DNA from: Pseudothauera lacus
GTDB lineage: Bacteria; Pseudomonadota; Gammaproteobacteria; Burkholderiales; Rhodocyclaceae
DNA: 38,664 nt
Assembly (NCBI RefSeq): GCF_003034845.1
Contig: NZ_PZKC01000018.1
Coordinates: forward strand, 1-38,664
Direction of reading: 5' to 3'
In this document: one piece after another, positions 26,425-35,819 of the stretch
How positions within the stretch are numbered: position 1 is the stretch's first letter
Layout of the letters: every line of letters begins with the position of its first letter
Notes under the pieces: generated by a model
Told to the model about the DNA's origin: nothing
The model's input: the letters and a program-made list of their open reading frames with translations, nothing else
Database searches by the model: none
Program-made: the position numbers and the translations under genes

Positions 26425-27962
26425 GCGCCCTGCTGACACGCTGGCAAGCCTGCGGTCGACCCGAGGGCATCGCACCTCACACAGCGCCAGCGGTCTCACG
26501 ACGCTTCGCCCGCCCATCGCCACTGGCCCTCGCACAACGGCTGGGAGGGATTCTCAGCAGCCTGCTGCTGACCGGCTGTCTTGGCATGCCCGCCTTTTCG
26601 CCACCGACTGTAGAAACGCCTGCGCAGTGGCGCAGCACCCCAGTCGACGCCCGCAGTGAGGCTGCGCTCACGAAACAGACCTTGTCCTCAATCTATCCTG
26701 TGCCCGAACTCGATGCCCTGATCAGCGAGGCTTTGTCGGCCGGCTCGGACGCCCGTATCGCCGCAGAGCGGGTGACGCTGGCCCGGCTGCAGGTCGGCCT
26801 GGAGGCCGCCTCCGCGCTGCCGCAACTGAATGCAGCCGGCAGCGCGATACGCCAGCGCGCCCCCGGCTTCCTGCCGGACGCCAACAGCCTGTCCGAACGC
26901 GGCACCCTGGCGCTGACCAGCAGTTGGGAGCTCGACCTGTGGGGCCGTCTCGCCGATCGCACCACCGCCGCGCGCAGCACCGCCGAGTCCGCCGAGGCGA
27001 CCGCTGCGGCAGTAAGGATCAGCGTCGCAGCCCAGGTGGCCAGCCTGTACTTCGACCTGCTCGATCTCGACACCCGCCAGGCCATCACCGCAGAAACCCT
27101 GTCCGGGCGCGCTCAATCGCTGCGGCTCATCCAGGCGCGCTTCGATGAGGGCATCGCCTCCATGCTCGATGTCCGCCAGGCGGAATCCCTGCTCGCCTCG
27201 GCCGCGCAGTCGCTCGCCGATCAGCAGCGCCGCGGCCGTCAGATCGAGCATGCACTCTCCGTTCTGCTCGGGCGCACCCCCGGGTCGGTCGAGCGTGCGC
27301 TGACCCTGGGCGAAGTATCGGTGCCGCAGCACCTGCCGGCCGGCCTGCCGTCCGATCTGCTGTTGCGTCGCCCCGACATCGTTGCCGCAGAGGCTGCACT
27401 GCGTGCGGCCCAGGCCGACATTTCGGCCGCGCGCAAGGCCTACCTGCCGCGCCTGACACTGACCACACTGGCCGGCTTCATCAGTCCTGACCTTGGCCGT
27501 CTGGTGCTGGGCGACCGTTTTGCGTGGTCGATCGAGCCGGCTGTCGGCGTATCGATCTTCGACGGCGGGCGCCTGCGCGCTGGCGTGAACATCGCCGAAA
27601 GCCAGCAGCGCCTGTTGGTCGAACAATACAAGGCCGCCGTCCGCCAGGCCTTCCGGGAAGTCGAGGACGCCCTCGCCGCCCTCACCTTCCTGTCGCAGCA
27701 GCGCATCGCCAGCGAGCGTGTGGCGCTGGCCAATCGTGACCGGCTGCGCATCGTGGAGGCCCGCTTCCTGGCCGGCATCTCCAGCTATTTCGAAGTCCTC
27801 GACGCCGAACGACAGCTCTTCGACAGCGAACTGGCCCTCTCACAACTCACCCGCGACGTTCACCAATCGGTGATCCAGCTCTACCGCGCACTGGGCGGCG
27901 GCTGGTCAGTCAGCGAGTTGGGCACTCGGGAAGAGGGGCCTTTTACAGGCTTCGACGACTGA
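26421..27962 (+). CDS. Outer-membrane efflux channel lipoprotein (NodT/OprM type)
   Basis: A 513-residue TolC-family protein completing the tripartite pump. The N-terminus is unusually long before the lipobox LLTGC (Cys53), so the true start could be downstream, though no better ATG is present. The mature part shows the two-fold OEP repeat: LTSSWELDLWGRLADRTTAA in the first half, FDEGIASMLDVRQAESLLAS, LLLRRPDIVAAEAALRAAQA, and IEPAVGVSIFDGGRLRAGVN in the second half. RFLAGISSYFEVLDAERQLF ends the second repeat. It overlaps the pump gene by four bases. About 40 bases separate it from the next gene. Confidence 0.93.
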   Translation: MSALLTRWQACGRPEGIAPHTAPAVSRRFARPSPLALAQRLGGILSSLLLTGCLGMPAFSPPTVETPAQWRSTPVDARSEAALTKQTLSSIYPVPELDALISEALSAGSDARIAAERVTLARLQVGLEAASALPQLNAAGSAIRQRAPGFLPDANSLSERGTLALTSSWELDLWGRLADRTTAARSTAESAEATAAAVRISVAAQVASLYFDLLDLDTRQAITAETLSGRAQSLRLIQARFDEGIASMLDVRQAESLLASAAQSLADQQRRGRQIEHALSVLLGRTPGSVERALTLGEVSVPQHLPAGLPSDLLLRRPDIVAAEAALRAAQADISAARKAYLPRLTLTTLAGFISPDLGRLVLGDRFAWSIEPAVGVSIFDGGRLRAGVNIAESQQRLLVEQYKAAVRQAFREVEDALAALTFLSQQRIASERVALANRDRLRIVEARFLAGISSYFEVLDAERQLFDSELALSQLTRDVHQSVIQLYRALGGGWSVSELGTREEGPFTGFDD

Positions 27963-28001
27963 CAGCACCCTGACCCTGTCGTCGGGTGTAAGCTACAGCG
28001 C

Positions 28002-28922
28002 ATGAGCAGTGCCCAGCGTGTTTCCGAACAGGCCAGCGCCACCGCCGTAGAGGTGCTGGAAAACAGCGCGTGCCCACAGAAGATCGCGCCGTCCGGCTCA
28101 TATGCGCGCGGTGATGCAGAAGCCGATCCTGGTCCTGGTCTGCTGGTGATCGAGGAAGAGCTTGATAGCCGGGTGCAGGCGGAGGGGCGTCTGCAGCGTC
28201 TCCTGCGCCCCCACCTCAACGACCCGTCTGGCGGGCTGGGCTACCACCTGCGGGCGCTGCGCTTCCGGCACAGCCTGTGGGCACCCTACATCGCCACGGT
28301 GCAGCGCTGGCTGCATGACTGGCGGCCGCCGACGGACACCCTGGTGGTGGTCGGCCCGTCCGCCGGCTATGCCCTCGACGCGGCCTTCCTCGCCCGCTTT
28401 CGCAGCGTTCGCGCCCTCGAACCCGACCCGCTCGCCCGCACCCTGCTCAGGCGACGCTTTGCGCAGATCGCCTGGCACTTCGACCGCCTCGACTGCCTGC
28501 ACGACGGCGGCGGCCCGGGCGCGCTGGCCGCGGCCTATCCGCAGGCGGCGATCCTGTTCGCCAACGTCCTCGGCCAGGCGCTCGATCCGGCGCTGCTGCC
28601 GGCGTGGCGCGGCGCACTGGCAGACGCCCTGCGCCTCCACCACTGGGCGAGCTGGCACGACGTGCTGTCGGCCGGCACGGCACCGCTACCGGCCGACGAT
28701 CTCGATCCCGCCGCCTTCCGTGATGCCACTGCACTGGCCCGCGCGCTGTGGCGCACGGCGGTGGAGGTGAGCGATCACGACACCTTCGCGCTGGCGCCGC
28801 AAGGGCGCGCCCTCGCCAGCTGGCGGATCGCCCCCGCGCAGTGGCAGGTGGTCGAATGGGGCATGCACCGGCCGGCGGATGCACACAGCGCTGCGCCGCC
28901 CGCCGCGCAAGTGCGACAATAG
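28002..28922 (+). CDS. Methyltransferase-like protein of unknown function
   Basis: A 306-residue protein. The middle has a Rossmann-type motif TLVVVGPSAGYALDAAFLAR followed by an acidic strand end VRALEPDPLAR. That resembles motif I and the ribose-binding acid of SAM-dependent methyltransferases. ILFANVLGQALD would then be the strand-4 motif. Catalytic residues are not recognisable. The first 45 residues are low in predicted structure, and a GTG at 28146 could be the true start. A hexamer TAAGCT at 27989-27994 lies only seven bases before the ATG. It precedes DUF2478 and other small enzyme genes on the same strand. Confidence 0.6.
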   Translation: MSSAQRVSEQASATAVEVLENSACPQKIAPSGSYARGDAEADPGPGLLVIEEELDSRVQAEGRLQRLLRPHLNDPSGGLGYHLRALRFRHSLWAPYIATVQRWLHDWRPPTDTLVVVGPSAGYALDAAFLARFRSVRALEPDPLARTLLRRRFAQIAWHFDRLDCLHDGGGPGALAAAYPQAAILFANVLGQALDPALLPAWRGALADALRLHHWASWHDVLSAGTAPLPADDLDPAAFRDATALARALWRTAVEVSDHDTFALAPQGRALASWRIAPAQWQVVEWGMHRPADAHSAAPPAAQVRQ

Positions 28923-28949
28923 CGCCTTCACGCCACCCGGCCCGCCGTC

Positions 28950-29474
28950 ATGACTGCCGCCAAGCTCCCCATCGCCGCCGTTGTCTACCCACCCACGCTG
29001 GACATCGGCGCCTTCATGCGCGCCGCCGCCGCCGCGCTGGCCGCCAGCGGCGTGCGCCTGGGCGGCGTACTGCAGCATGACGCGCGCACCACTCCCGGCG
29101 ACCCCTGCAGCATGGAACTGGAGGACCTCGCCAGCGGCGCGCGCTTCATCCTCAGCCAGGATCTGGGCAGCGGCTCGACCGCCTGCCGGCTCGACCCCGG
29201 CGCGCTGGCCGAGGCCGCCGTGGCGGTACGACGTGCCATCGACAGCGGCGCCGAGCTGGTGCTGTTCAACAAGTTCGGCGCCCAGGAGGTGGGCGGCGGC
29301 GGTCTGCGCGAAGAGATGGGGCTGGCGGCGAGCACCGGCACCCCCATGCTCACCGCCGTCGGCGAACGCTTCGTCGCCGACTGGCTGGCCTTTACCGGAG
29401 ACGGCGCCACCCTGCTCGCAGCCGACGTGGGCGCCGTGCTGGAGTGGTGGCAGCAACTGCCCCACCGCGGCTGA
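28950..29474 (+). CDS. DUF2478 family protein
   Basis: A 174-residue soluble protein matching what I know of DUF2478. Features are [20 protein letters not shown] at the start, [33 protein letters not shown] and [20 protein letters not shown]. The cysteine in TACRLD and the NKFG-x-E-x-G-G motif are the conserved core. Members are often found near molybdenum-related genes and have been likened to NTPase-type folds; no such neighbour is present here. The function is unknown. The next gene starts 14 bases after the stop, so the two are probably co-transcribed. Confidence 0.8.
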   Translation: MTAAKLPIAAVVYPPTLDIGAFMRAAAAALAASGVRLGGVLQHDARTTPGDPCSMELEDLASGARFILSQDLGSGSTACRLDPGALAEAAVAVRRAIDSGAELVLFNKFGAQEVGGGGLREEMGLAASTGTPMLTAVGERFVADWLAFTGDGATLLAADVGAVLEWWQQLPHRG

Positions 29475-29488
29475 GCAGGACCACCGCC

Positions 29489-29740
29489 TTGGAATGCCGC
29501 CCCGCCTGCGCCGCCTGCTGCATCGCGCCGTCGATCTCCTCGCCGATTCCGGGCATGGAAGACGGCAAGGCAGCCGGCGTGCCCTGCGTACAGCTCGACG
29601 CCGAACTGCGCTGCCGTCTCTTCGGCGACCCCCGCCGCCCTGCGGTATGCGGCAGCCTGCAGCCCGCTGCGGAGATGTGCGGCAAGGATCGCGACGCCGC
29701 CCTGCACTGGCTGGCACAGCTCGAACGACTCACTGCCTGA
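29489..29740 (+). CDS. YkgJ-type cysteine-cluster protein
   Basis: An 83-residue protein with the cysteine pattern of the YkgJ/CxxxxCC family thought to bind zinc or iron-sulfur: CRPACAACC near the start, [27 protein letters not shown] and MCGKDRDAA. The best start is the TTG at 29489, eight bases after CAGGA; this puts the cysteine cluster at residue 3 as in relatives. A GTG at 29444 would add 15 residues inside the DUF2478 gene and has no ribosome site. No membrane segment. It follows DUF2478 closely and precedes a YqiA-like esterase by 10 bases. The metal and the role are not known. Confidence 0.75.
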   Translation: MECRPACAACCIAPSISSPIPGMEDGKAAGVPCVQLDAELRCRLFGDPRRPAVCGSLQPAAEMCGKDRDAALHWLAQLERLTA

Positions 29741-29750
29741 TTCGCCAACG

Positions 29751-30332
29751 ATGATCATCTACCTGCACGGATTCCGCTCCGCCCCGGCCTCTCACAAGGT
29801 CCGCGCGCTGGCCGCCCGCATGGCCGAGCGCGGCCTCGCCGAGCAGCTCTGGTGCGAGCAGCTGCCGCCCTCGCCGGCTGCGGCAATGACCCTGGTCGAG
29901 GCCCGCATCGCCCTCCAGCGCACCCGCGCGCCACAGCAACCGCCCACCCTGGTGGGCAGTTCGCTGGGCGGTTACTACGCCACCTGGCTGGCCGAACGCC
30001 ACGGCCTGCAGGCCGTGCTGGTGAACCCGGCGGTAGTGGCTGCGCTGTCGCTGGAGCCCTGGCTGGGCTGGCAGAGCAATCTGTACACCGGCGAGCGTTT
30101 CGAACTCACCCGCGACCATCTTGCCGAGCTGCGCGCGCTCGAAGTCCCCACCCTGAGCGATCCGCAGCGCTACTGGCTGCTCGTCGAACGCGGTGACGAA
30201 GTGCTCGATTACCGCGCCGCAGTGGCGCGCTACGCCGGCGCACGCCAGACCGTGCTCGACGGCGGCGACCACAGCTTCACGCGCTGGAGCGACTACCTCG
30301 ACGACATCATCCACTTCGCAGGCCTGCAATGA
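29751..30332 (+). CDS. YqiA-like alpha/beta-hydrolase (esterase)
   Basis: A 193-residue protein of the YqiA/YcfP group of small esterases. MIIYLHGFRSAPASHK is the typical start, with the HGF oxyanion region. VGSSLGGYYATWL holds the nucleophile elbow GSSLG with Ser71. The acid is probably the Asp in LLVERGDEVLDY, and the base is the His in DGGDHSFTRW. All three positions are present, so an active hydrolase is expected. The substrate is unknown; E. coli YqiA cleaves short acyl esters. Its stop overlaps the next gene by four bases (ATGA). Confidence 0.88.
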   Translation: MIIYLHGFRSAPASHKVRALAARMAERGLAEQLWCEQLPPSPAAAMTLVEARIALQRTRAPQQPPTLVGSSLGGYYATWLAERHGLQAVLVNPAVVAALSLEPWLGWQSNLYTGERFELTRDHLAELRALEVPTLSDPQRYWLLVERGDEVLDYRAAVARYAGARQTVLDGGDHSFTRWSDYLDDIIHFAGLQ

Positions 30333-31171
30333 GTACCCCCGCGCAGTTCGACACCCGCCGCTTCAAGGCTCAGGAACGCAGCGGCTTCAACCGCATCGCT
30401 GCAGCCTATGCCGACACCGCACACCTGCGCGCCGAGCTGGCCAGCGCGCTGCTCGCCCACGCCGGACTCAGCCCCGGCCAGCAGGTCCTCGACCTCGCCA
30501 GCGGCCCCGGCCTGCTGGCCCGCGATGCCGCCGCGCATGTCGCCCCCGGCGGCTGGGTGCTGGCCACCGACATTGCCGAAGGCATGCTCGCCGAAGGTCT
30601 CGCGCGCGCTGCCGCGGAGGGATGCCACGGCCTCGCCGGGGTAGCCGCCGACGCCGAGCACCTGTGCCTGCCCGATGCACGCTTCGACCGTGTCCTCGCC
30701 GGCCTCGCGCTGTTCATGTTCCCCCACCCCGGCCTGGCGCTCGGCGAAGCCCGCCGCGTCCTGCGCCGCGGCGGCAGGCTGGTGCTCTCGGTATGGGGTC
30801 CGCGCGACCAGGTGGCGCTGATCGCACGCGCCCAGGATGCCATTGCCGCCACCCTGCCGCCGCCCAAGGTACAGCGACCTTCGGTGTTCCGTTTCGGCGA
30901 CGAGGCCGTGCTCACCGCCGCCCTGCACGAGGCCGGCTTCTCCGACGTACGTATCGAGCCCTGCCGCTTCGCCTGCCACTTCGACACGCCGGAGGATTAC
31001 TGGCAGGCCTTCCTCAGCCTCGCCGGCGGCGTCAGCGAGGCGCTTGCCGGCCTGCCCGGAGAACGCCAACAGGCCCTCGTCGCCGCGGTCGCCGAGGCAC
31101 TGGAGAGCCATCGCGAGGGCACGGGCTATCGCGTCGATGCGCTCTGCCTGATCGCCAGCGCGCAAGCATGA
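30329..31171 (+). CDS. Class I SAM-dependent methyltransferase
   Basis: A 280-residue enzyme with methyltransferase motif I QVLDLASGPGLLARDAAA, a following strand WVLATDIAEGMLAEGL with the ribose-binding Asp, the AGVAADAEHLCLPDARFDRV region, and motif IV-like LAGLALFMFPHPGLALGEA. The layout resembles UbiE/MenG-type or small-molecule methyltransferases, and the substrate is not evident. It overlaps the YqiA-like gene before it and rarD after it by four bases each, which suggests a single transcript, but no shared pathway is apparent. Confidence 0.85.
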   Translation: MSTPAQFDTRRFKAQERSGFNRIAAAYADTAHLRAELASALLAHAGLSPGQQVLDLASGPGLLARDAAAHVAPGGWVLATDIAEGMLAEGLARAAAEGCHGLAGVAADAEHLCLPDARFDRVLAGLALFMFPHPGLALGEARRVLRRGGRLVLSVWGPRDQVALIARAQDAIAATLPPPKVQRPSVFRFGDEAVLTAALHEAGFSDVRIEPCRFACHFDTPEDYWQAFLSLAGGVSEALAGLPGERQQALVAAVAEALESHREGTGYRVDALCLIASAQA

Positions 31172-32052
31172 ACGCGGGCGGCGCCCGCCACGCCGTGCCC
31201 GCGGCGTTCACGGCGTTCGCCATCTGGGGGCTGGCGCCGCTCTACTTCAAGGCCGTCGGCAGCGTCCCGCCCGTCGAGATCGTCGCCCACCGCGTGTTGT
31301 GGTCGGCGCTCCTGCTCGCCGCCCTGCTCGCGCTGTGGCGCGGCTTCGGCCACCTGCGCCGCCTGCGTACCGAGCCCCGACTGCTCGCCGTGCTGACACT
31401 CACGGCCGTGCTCACCGGCAGCAACTGGCTGGTCTTCGTGTGGGCGATCTCCGCCGACCGCGTGCTGGAAGCCAGCCTGGGCTACTTCATCAATCCGCTG
31501 GTCAGCGTACTGCTCGGCCGCCTCTTCCTTGGCGAACGGCTGCGCCCGTTGCAGCAGGTCGCGGTAGCACTGGCCTGTGCCGGCGTGCTGTGGCGCATGC
31601 TGCAGGTCGGCGCCCTGCCCTGGGTGGCCCTCTTCCTCGCCCTGACCTTCGGCTTCTACGGCCTGCTGCGCAAGCGCGCGCCGATCGACGCGGTCAGTGG
31701 CCTGTTCGTCGAAACCTTGCTCACCCTGCCGCTCGCCCTCGCCTGGCTGGGCTGGCTGGCCGTACATGGCGAGCTCAACTTCGGCCATGGCGCGGCCACC
31801 GACTGGCTGCTGCCACTGGCCGGGGTGCTTACCGCCGTTCCACTGATGCTCTTTGCCTTCGGCGCACAACGCCTGCCCCTGTCCACCATCGGCTTCCTGC
31901 AATACATTGCCCCCACGCTGAACTTCGTGCTCGCCGTCTTCGTCTTCCGCGAACCCTTCGACAACCTGCAGCTGATCGGCTTCGGGCTGATCTGGGCGGC
32001 GCTGGCGGTCTATTCGCTGGACATGGCGAGCGCCGCCCGGCGGCACCGATGA
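31168..32052 (+). CDS. rarD: RarD-type EamA family transporter
   Basis: A 294-residue inner-membrane protein with about ten transmembrane helices (DMT superfamily). FTAFAIWGLAPLYFKAVGSV, then PPVEIVAHRVLWS, GSNWLVFVWAISADRVLEAS, LGYFINPLVSVLLGRLFLGE and QYIAPTLNFVLAVFVFREPF are characteristic of RarD proteins, originally named from chloramphenicol sensitivity. The substrate is unknown. The start is ATG at 31168, overlapping the stop of the methyltransferase gene (ATGA); the longer open frame from 30193 reads through that gene in another frame and is spurious. Confidence 0.9.
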   Translation: MNAGGARHAVPAAFTAFAIWGLAPLYFKAVGSVPPVEIVAHRVLWSALLLAALLALWRGFGHLRRLRTEPRLLAVLTLTAVLTGSNWLVFVWAISADRVLEASLGYFINPLVSVLLGRLFLGERLRPLQQVAVALACAGVLWRMLQVGALPWVALFLALTFGFYGLLRKRAPIDAVSGLFVETLLTLPLALAWLGWLAVHGELNFGHGAATDWLLPLAGVLTAVPLMLFAFGAQRLPLSTIGFLQYIAPTLNFVLAVFVFREPFDNLQLIGFGLIWAALAVYSLDMASAARRHR

Positions 32053-32115
32053 GCCGGAACGGCGCCGGCCGAATCCGCTAAACTAACGGGCTTGCTCACT
32101 TTCTGGCGGTTGCCG

Positions 32116-34023
32116 ATGTTCGTGCTGTTCGAGGAGGACGGGGCCTTCAAGGCCGCCACCGTGCTCGCTGATAACGATGCCACCCTGCAGGTGGAGACCA
32201 CTCACGGCAAACGCGTGAAGCTCAAGCGCGCCAACGTGCTGCTCAACTTTCGCGAACCCGGGCCCGCCGAACTGCTCAGCCGCGCCGAGGCCGAGGCCGA
32301 GCAGCTCGACATCGACTTCCTCTGGGAAGTCTGCGGCGACGACGAATTCGCCTTCGGCGACTTCGCGGCCGAGTACCACGGCCACAGCCCCAGCGCCGTG
32401 GAAGCGGCAACCGTGCTGCTGCGCCTGCATTCCGCCCCGATCCATTTCCACCGCAAGGGCAAGGGGCGCTTCCGCAAGGCGCCGCAGGACATCCTGCAGG
32501 CCGCCCTCGCCGGCCTCGAAAAGAAGCGCCAGCAGGCCGCCGCCATCGATGCCATGCGTGCCGAGCTGCTCGGCGGCCAGCTCCCCGATGCCTTCCGCGG
32601 CATGATCCCGCAGCTGCTCTACCGTCCCGACCGCAATCGCCCCGAGGTCAAGGCCCTCGAAGCGGCCTGCGTGGACGCCGGGCTGTCGGCCGCGCGCCTG
32701 CTTCTCAAGTGCGGCGCGCTCGCATCCAGCCATGAGTTCCATCACAACCGCTTCCTCTTCGAGCACTTCCCCGAAGGGCTCGACTTTCCGCCCTTCGCCG
32801 CACCCTGCGCGCCCAGCGGGCTGCCGCGCGCCGAGGTCGCCGCCTTTTCCATCGACGACGCCACCACCACCGAGATCGACGACGCCTTCTCGGTCACCCC
32901 ACGCGCCGGGGGCGGCTGGCGCATCGGCATCCACATCGCCGCCCCGGCACTCGGCTTCGAACGCGGCTCCACCCTCGACGCCATCGCCCGCCGCCGCCTG
33001 TCGACGGCCTACATGCCCGGCCACAAGATCACCATGCTGCCCGACGAGGTAGTGGAATGCTTCACCCTCGCCGCGGGGCGCGACTGCCCGGCGATATCGC
33101 TCTATCTCGACGTCAATGCCGATCTCTCGGTCGCCGCACAGGAGAGCCGGGTTGAAAGCGTACCCATCGTCGCCAACCTGCGCCACCACGACATCGAACC
33201 GGTGTTCAACGAACACACCCTGCACGAGGGCGGCCCCGACTTCCAGTGGAAGCGCGAACTGACCGTACTGTGGGATCTCGCCACGGTACTGGAAGCAGGG
33301 CGCGGCAAGGCCTCCGACAACCACAACCAGATCGACCACAGCTTCTATGTCGACTGGCAGACCGAAACCGCCGACGGCCCCGGTTACGTCACCATCGGCC
33401 AGCGCCGGCGCGGTTCCCCGATGGACAAGCTGGTCGCCGAGCTGATGATCCTCGCCAACAGCACCTGGGGCAAACTGCTCGACGAAGTCGGCGTACCCGG
33501 CCTGTATCGCGTGCAGAGCGGTGGCAAGGTGCGCATGACCACCGCTGCCGGCCCTCACGAAGGTCTCGGCGTGGACTGCTACGCGTGGTCGAGCTCGCCG
33601 CTGCGCCGCTATGTCGATCTGGTCAACCAGTGGCAGCTCATCGCCGTGCTCAACGGGACCGAAGCGCCCTTCGCACCCAAGTCCACCGACCTGATGGCCG
33701 CGCTGCGCGATTTCGAGCTCACCTACGCCGCCTACGCCGAGTTCCAGCGCCACATGGAGCGCTACTGGTGCATCCGCTGGCTGCGCCAGCTCGACGCCCG
33801 CGAGATCGAGGCCACCGTGGTGCGCGACAACCTGGTGCGCCTCGACAAGGCGCCGCTCGCCTTCAAGGTGCCCTCGCTGCCCCTGCAGTACCCGGGCAGC
33901 CGCATCAAGCTCGCCATCGAGGGCAGCGACCTGCTCGACGTCGAGGTCTCGGCGCGTTACATCGCCACCCTTGCGGAACCCGAGCGCGGAGATTCTGCCG
34001 AACCGCTGTTCGAAGAATCGTAG
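32116..34023 (+). CDS. RNB-domain ribonuclease (RNase II/R family, VacB-like)
   Basis: A 635-residue 3'-5' exoribonuclease-like protein. The N-terminal part (1-90) starts with a small beta domain (FVLFEEDGAFKAATVLADND). The RNB catalytic domain begins about 240: FSIDDATTTEIDDAFSV carries Asp247, Asp248, Asp255 and Asp256, the metal-binding acids of the family. Later parts include RRRLSTAYMPGHKITMLPDE, IDHSFYVDWQ and YAWSSSPLRRYVDLVNQWQL, which is the conserved SxPLRRYxDL signature. The C-terminal S1-like part is short. It is smaller than E. coli RNase R. Start ATG at 32116; a TTG at 32092 is less likely. A TAAACT hexamer at 32079-32084 may be its -10. Confidence 0.9.
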   Translation: MFVLFEEDGAFKAATVLADNDATLQVETTHGKRVKLKRANVLLNFREPGPAELLSRAEAEAEQLDIDFLWEVCGDDEFAFGDFAAEYHGHSPSAVEAATVLLRLHSAPIHFHRKGKGRFRKAPQDILQAALAGLEKKRQQAAAIDAMRAELLGGQLPDAFRGMIPQLLYRPDRNRPEVKALEAACVDAGLSAARLLLKCGALASSHEFHHNRFLFEHFPEGLDFPPFAAPCAPSGLPRAEVAAFSIDDATTTEIDDAFSVTPRAGGGWRIGIHIAAPALGFERGSTLDAIARRRLSTAYMPGHKITMLPDEVVECFTLAAGRDCPAISLYLDVNADLSVAAQESRVESVPIVANLRHHDIEPVFNEHTLHEGGPDFQWKRELTVLWDLATVLEAGRGKASDNHNQIDHSFYVDWQTETADGPGYVTIGQRRRGSPMDKLVAELMILANSTWGKLLDEVGVPGLYRVQSGGKVRMTTAAGPHEGLGVDCYAWSSSPLRRYVDLVNQWQLIAVLNGTEAPFAPKSTDLMAALRDFELTYAAYAEFQRHMERYWCIRWLRQLDAREIEATVVRDNLVRLDKAPLAFKVPSLPLQYPGSRIKLAIEGSDLLDVEVSARYIATLAEPERGDSAEPLFEES

Positions 34024-34032
34024 AATCACGGC

Positions 34033-34935
34033 ATGCAGACCCCGGTCGAACAACCTGTAGCGAAGTCCTCCCCGGCCCGCAGACGGCCCGCCGGCAACCG
34101 CCTGCTGGGGGTAGCGATGACCGTCTCGCTGGCGGCCCACGCGCTGTTGTTCACCATCAGCTTCACCCTCCCCGACCCCGGCAAGCGCCCCGATCGCGAT
34201 CGCGGTCTCGAAGTGGTGCTGGTCAACGCCCGTCACCTCCAGGCCCCCGAGCAGGCCGACGTCCTCGCCCAGGCCAACCTCGACGGCGGCGGCACCTCCG
34301 AACAGCAGGTGCGCCCGAGTTCACCGCTGCCGCCGCAGGAAGCGCAGCGCGACGGCGACGCCCTGGTCACCGCCCAGCGCCGCAGCGAAGCCCAGCAGAC
34401 GGCACGCCAGCGCGCCCTCACCGCCCCCAGTGCCGCCGTCGCCTTGCCCAGCGAGCCGCCGCAGGACAGCGCACCACCGGTGGAGACGGCCACCAGCGGG
34501 CTCGACCTCTTTGACAGCGCCGCCGCCATGGCGCGCCTCGAAGCGCAGATCGAACGCGACATGCAGGAGTACTCCAAGCGCCCGCGGCGCACCTCGGTGG
34601 GCGCGCGCGCGCGCGAATACCGCTTCGCCCAGTACGTCGAGGACTGGCGCCTGAAAGTCGAACGCGTAGGGACGCTCAACTACCCCGAGGCGGCACGCGG
34701 CAAGCTCTACGGCAGCCTGATGCTCACCGTCACCCTGCGCGCCGACGGCGAGGTCGAGTCGGTGGACATCGTGCGCTCCTCCGGCCACCCCGTCCTTGAC
34801 GACGCCGCGCGCCGCATCATTCAGATGGCCTCGCCCTTCGCCCCCTTCCCGCCCGATATCCGCCGCGATACCGACATCCTCGAGATCACCCGCACCTGGA
34901 CCTTCACCAACGCCGACCAGGTGCGCGCGCACTGA
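34033..34935 (+). CDS. TonB-like energy transducer protein
   Basis: A 300-residue protein with one transmembrane helix near the N-terminus (about 24-44, [20 protein letters not shown]). The central periplasmic part (about 50-185) is rich in Ala, Gln, Arg and Pro. The C-terminal TonB domain (about 205-295) contains [20 protein letters not shown] and [20 protein letters not shown], with the YP start typical of TonB. It would couple the proton force (with ExbB/ExbD) to outer-membrane receptors, but no exbBD or receptor genes are nearby. A TAGAAT at 34021-34026, starting in the stop codon of the upstream gene, is six bases before the ATG. Confidence 0.85.
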   Translation: MQTPVEQPVAKSSPARRRPAGNRLLGVAMTVSLAAHALLFTISFTLPDPGKRPDRDRGLEVVLVNARHLQAPEQADVLAQANLDGGGTSEQQVRPSSPLPPQEAQRDGDALVTAQRRSEAQQTARQRALTAPSAAVALPSEPPQDSAPPVETATSGLDLFDSAAAMARLEAQIERDMQEYSKRPRRTSVGARAREYRFAQYVEDWRLKVERVGTLNYPEAARGKLYGSLMLTVTLRADGEVESVDIVRSSGHPVLDDAARRIIQMASPFAPFPPDIRRDTDILEITRTWTFTNADQVRAH

Positions 34936-34979
34936 ATCCGCCCCCCCCTCCCCCCGTAACCGACCACCGCAACAGGCCC

Positions 34980-35819
34980 ATGGATCGCTACGCCGTCTTC
35001 GGCAACCCCGTTGCCCACAGCAAGTCCCCCTTGATCCACGCCGCCTTTGCCGCGCAGACCGGCCAGGCGCTGCGTTACGAAGCCATCCTCGCCCCCGTCG
35101 ACGGCTTTGCCGGCGCACTCGACGCCTTCCGCCAGGCCGGCGGACGCGGCGCCAACGTCACCGTCCCGTTCAAGCTCGAAGCCCACGCCCTCGCCGACCA
35201 CCTGACCCCGCGGGCGCGCGCGGCGGGCGCGGTCAACACCCTGCGCTTCGACGCCGACGGCACCCTCGGTGACAATACCGACGGCGCCGGCCTCGTCCGC
35301 GATCTCCAGGCCAATCTGGGCTTCGCACTGCATGGCGCACGGGTGCTGCTGCTCGGTGCCGGCGGCGCAGCGCGCGGTGCCGTGCTCCCCCTGCTGGAGT
35401 GCGCGCCGGCCAGTCTGGTGATCGCCAACCGCAGCCCCGCCAAGGCCGAAGCCCTGGTCGCCCACTTTGCCACAGCCGCGGCGCAGTGCGAGTTGCGCGC
35501 CTGCGCCTTCGCAGCCCTCGACGGGCAGGGCTTCGACCTCGTCATCAACGCCACTGCCGCCAGCCTCGAAGGCAGCGCCCCCGAGGTGCCGGCGAGCGCC
35601 TACCGCGAACTATCGCTGGCCTACGACATGATGTACGGCCGCGGCGATACTGCCTTCCTGGCCCAGTTGCGTGCCCTTGGCGTCCCCCGCCTCGCCGACG
35701 GCCTCGGCATGCTCGTCGAGCAGGCTGCCGAGAGCTTCATGCTCTGGCGCGGCGTACGCCCGTCCACCGCCCCGGTACTCGCCACCCTGCGCGCGCACAT
35801 CGACGGCCACAGCGGATGA
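34980..35819 (+). CDS. aroE: Shikimate dehydrogenase (NADP+)
   Basis: Reduces 3-dehydroshikimate to shikimate in aromatic amino-acid synthesis. The 279-residue product has [11 protein letters not shown] (residues 7-17) for shikimate binding, NVTVPFK with catalytic Lys65, and GDNTDGAG with Asp100. [19 protein letters not shown] is the NADP-binding glycine loop, and [11 protein letters not shown] follows it. The C-terminal [20 protein letters not shown] is also typical. A CAGG lies seven bases before the ATG. Its stop overlaps the mtgA start by four bases. Confidence 0.97.
   Translation: MDRYAVFGNPVAHSKSPLIHAAFAAQTGQALRYEAILAPVDGFAGALDAFRQAGGRGANVTVPFKLEAHALADHLTPRARAAGAVNTLRFDADGTLGDNTDGAGLVRDLQANLGFALHGARVLLLGAGGAARGAVLPLLECAPASLVIANRSPAKAEALVAHFATAAAQCELRACAFAALDGQGFDLVINATAASLEGSAPEVPASAYRELSLAYDMMYGRGDTAFLAQLRALGVPRLADGLGMLVEQAAESFMLWRGVRPSTAPVLATLRAHIDGHSG

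Noticed and set aside
32083-34236. 717-codon open frame on the minus strand opposite the RNB ribonuclease
   Set aside because: The plus strand carries clear RNase motifs (IDDATTTEIDDAF, SPLRRYVDL); the minus frame is compositionally odd and has no domain.
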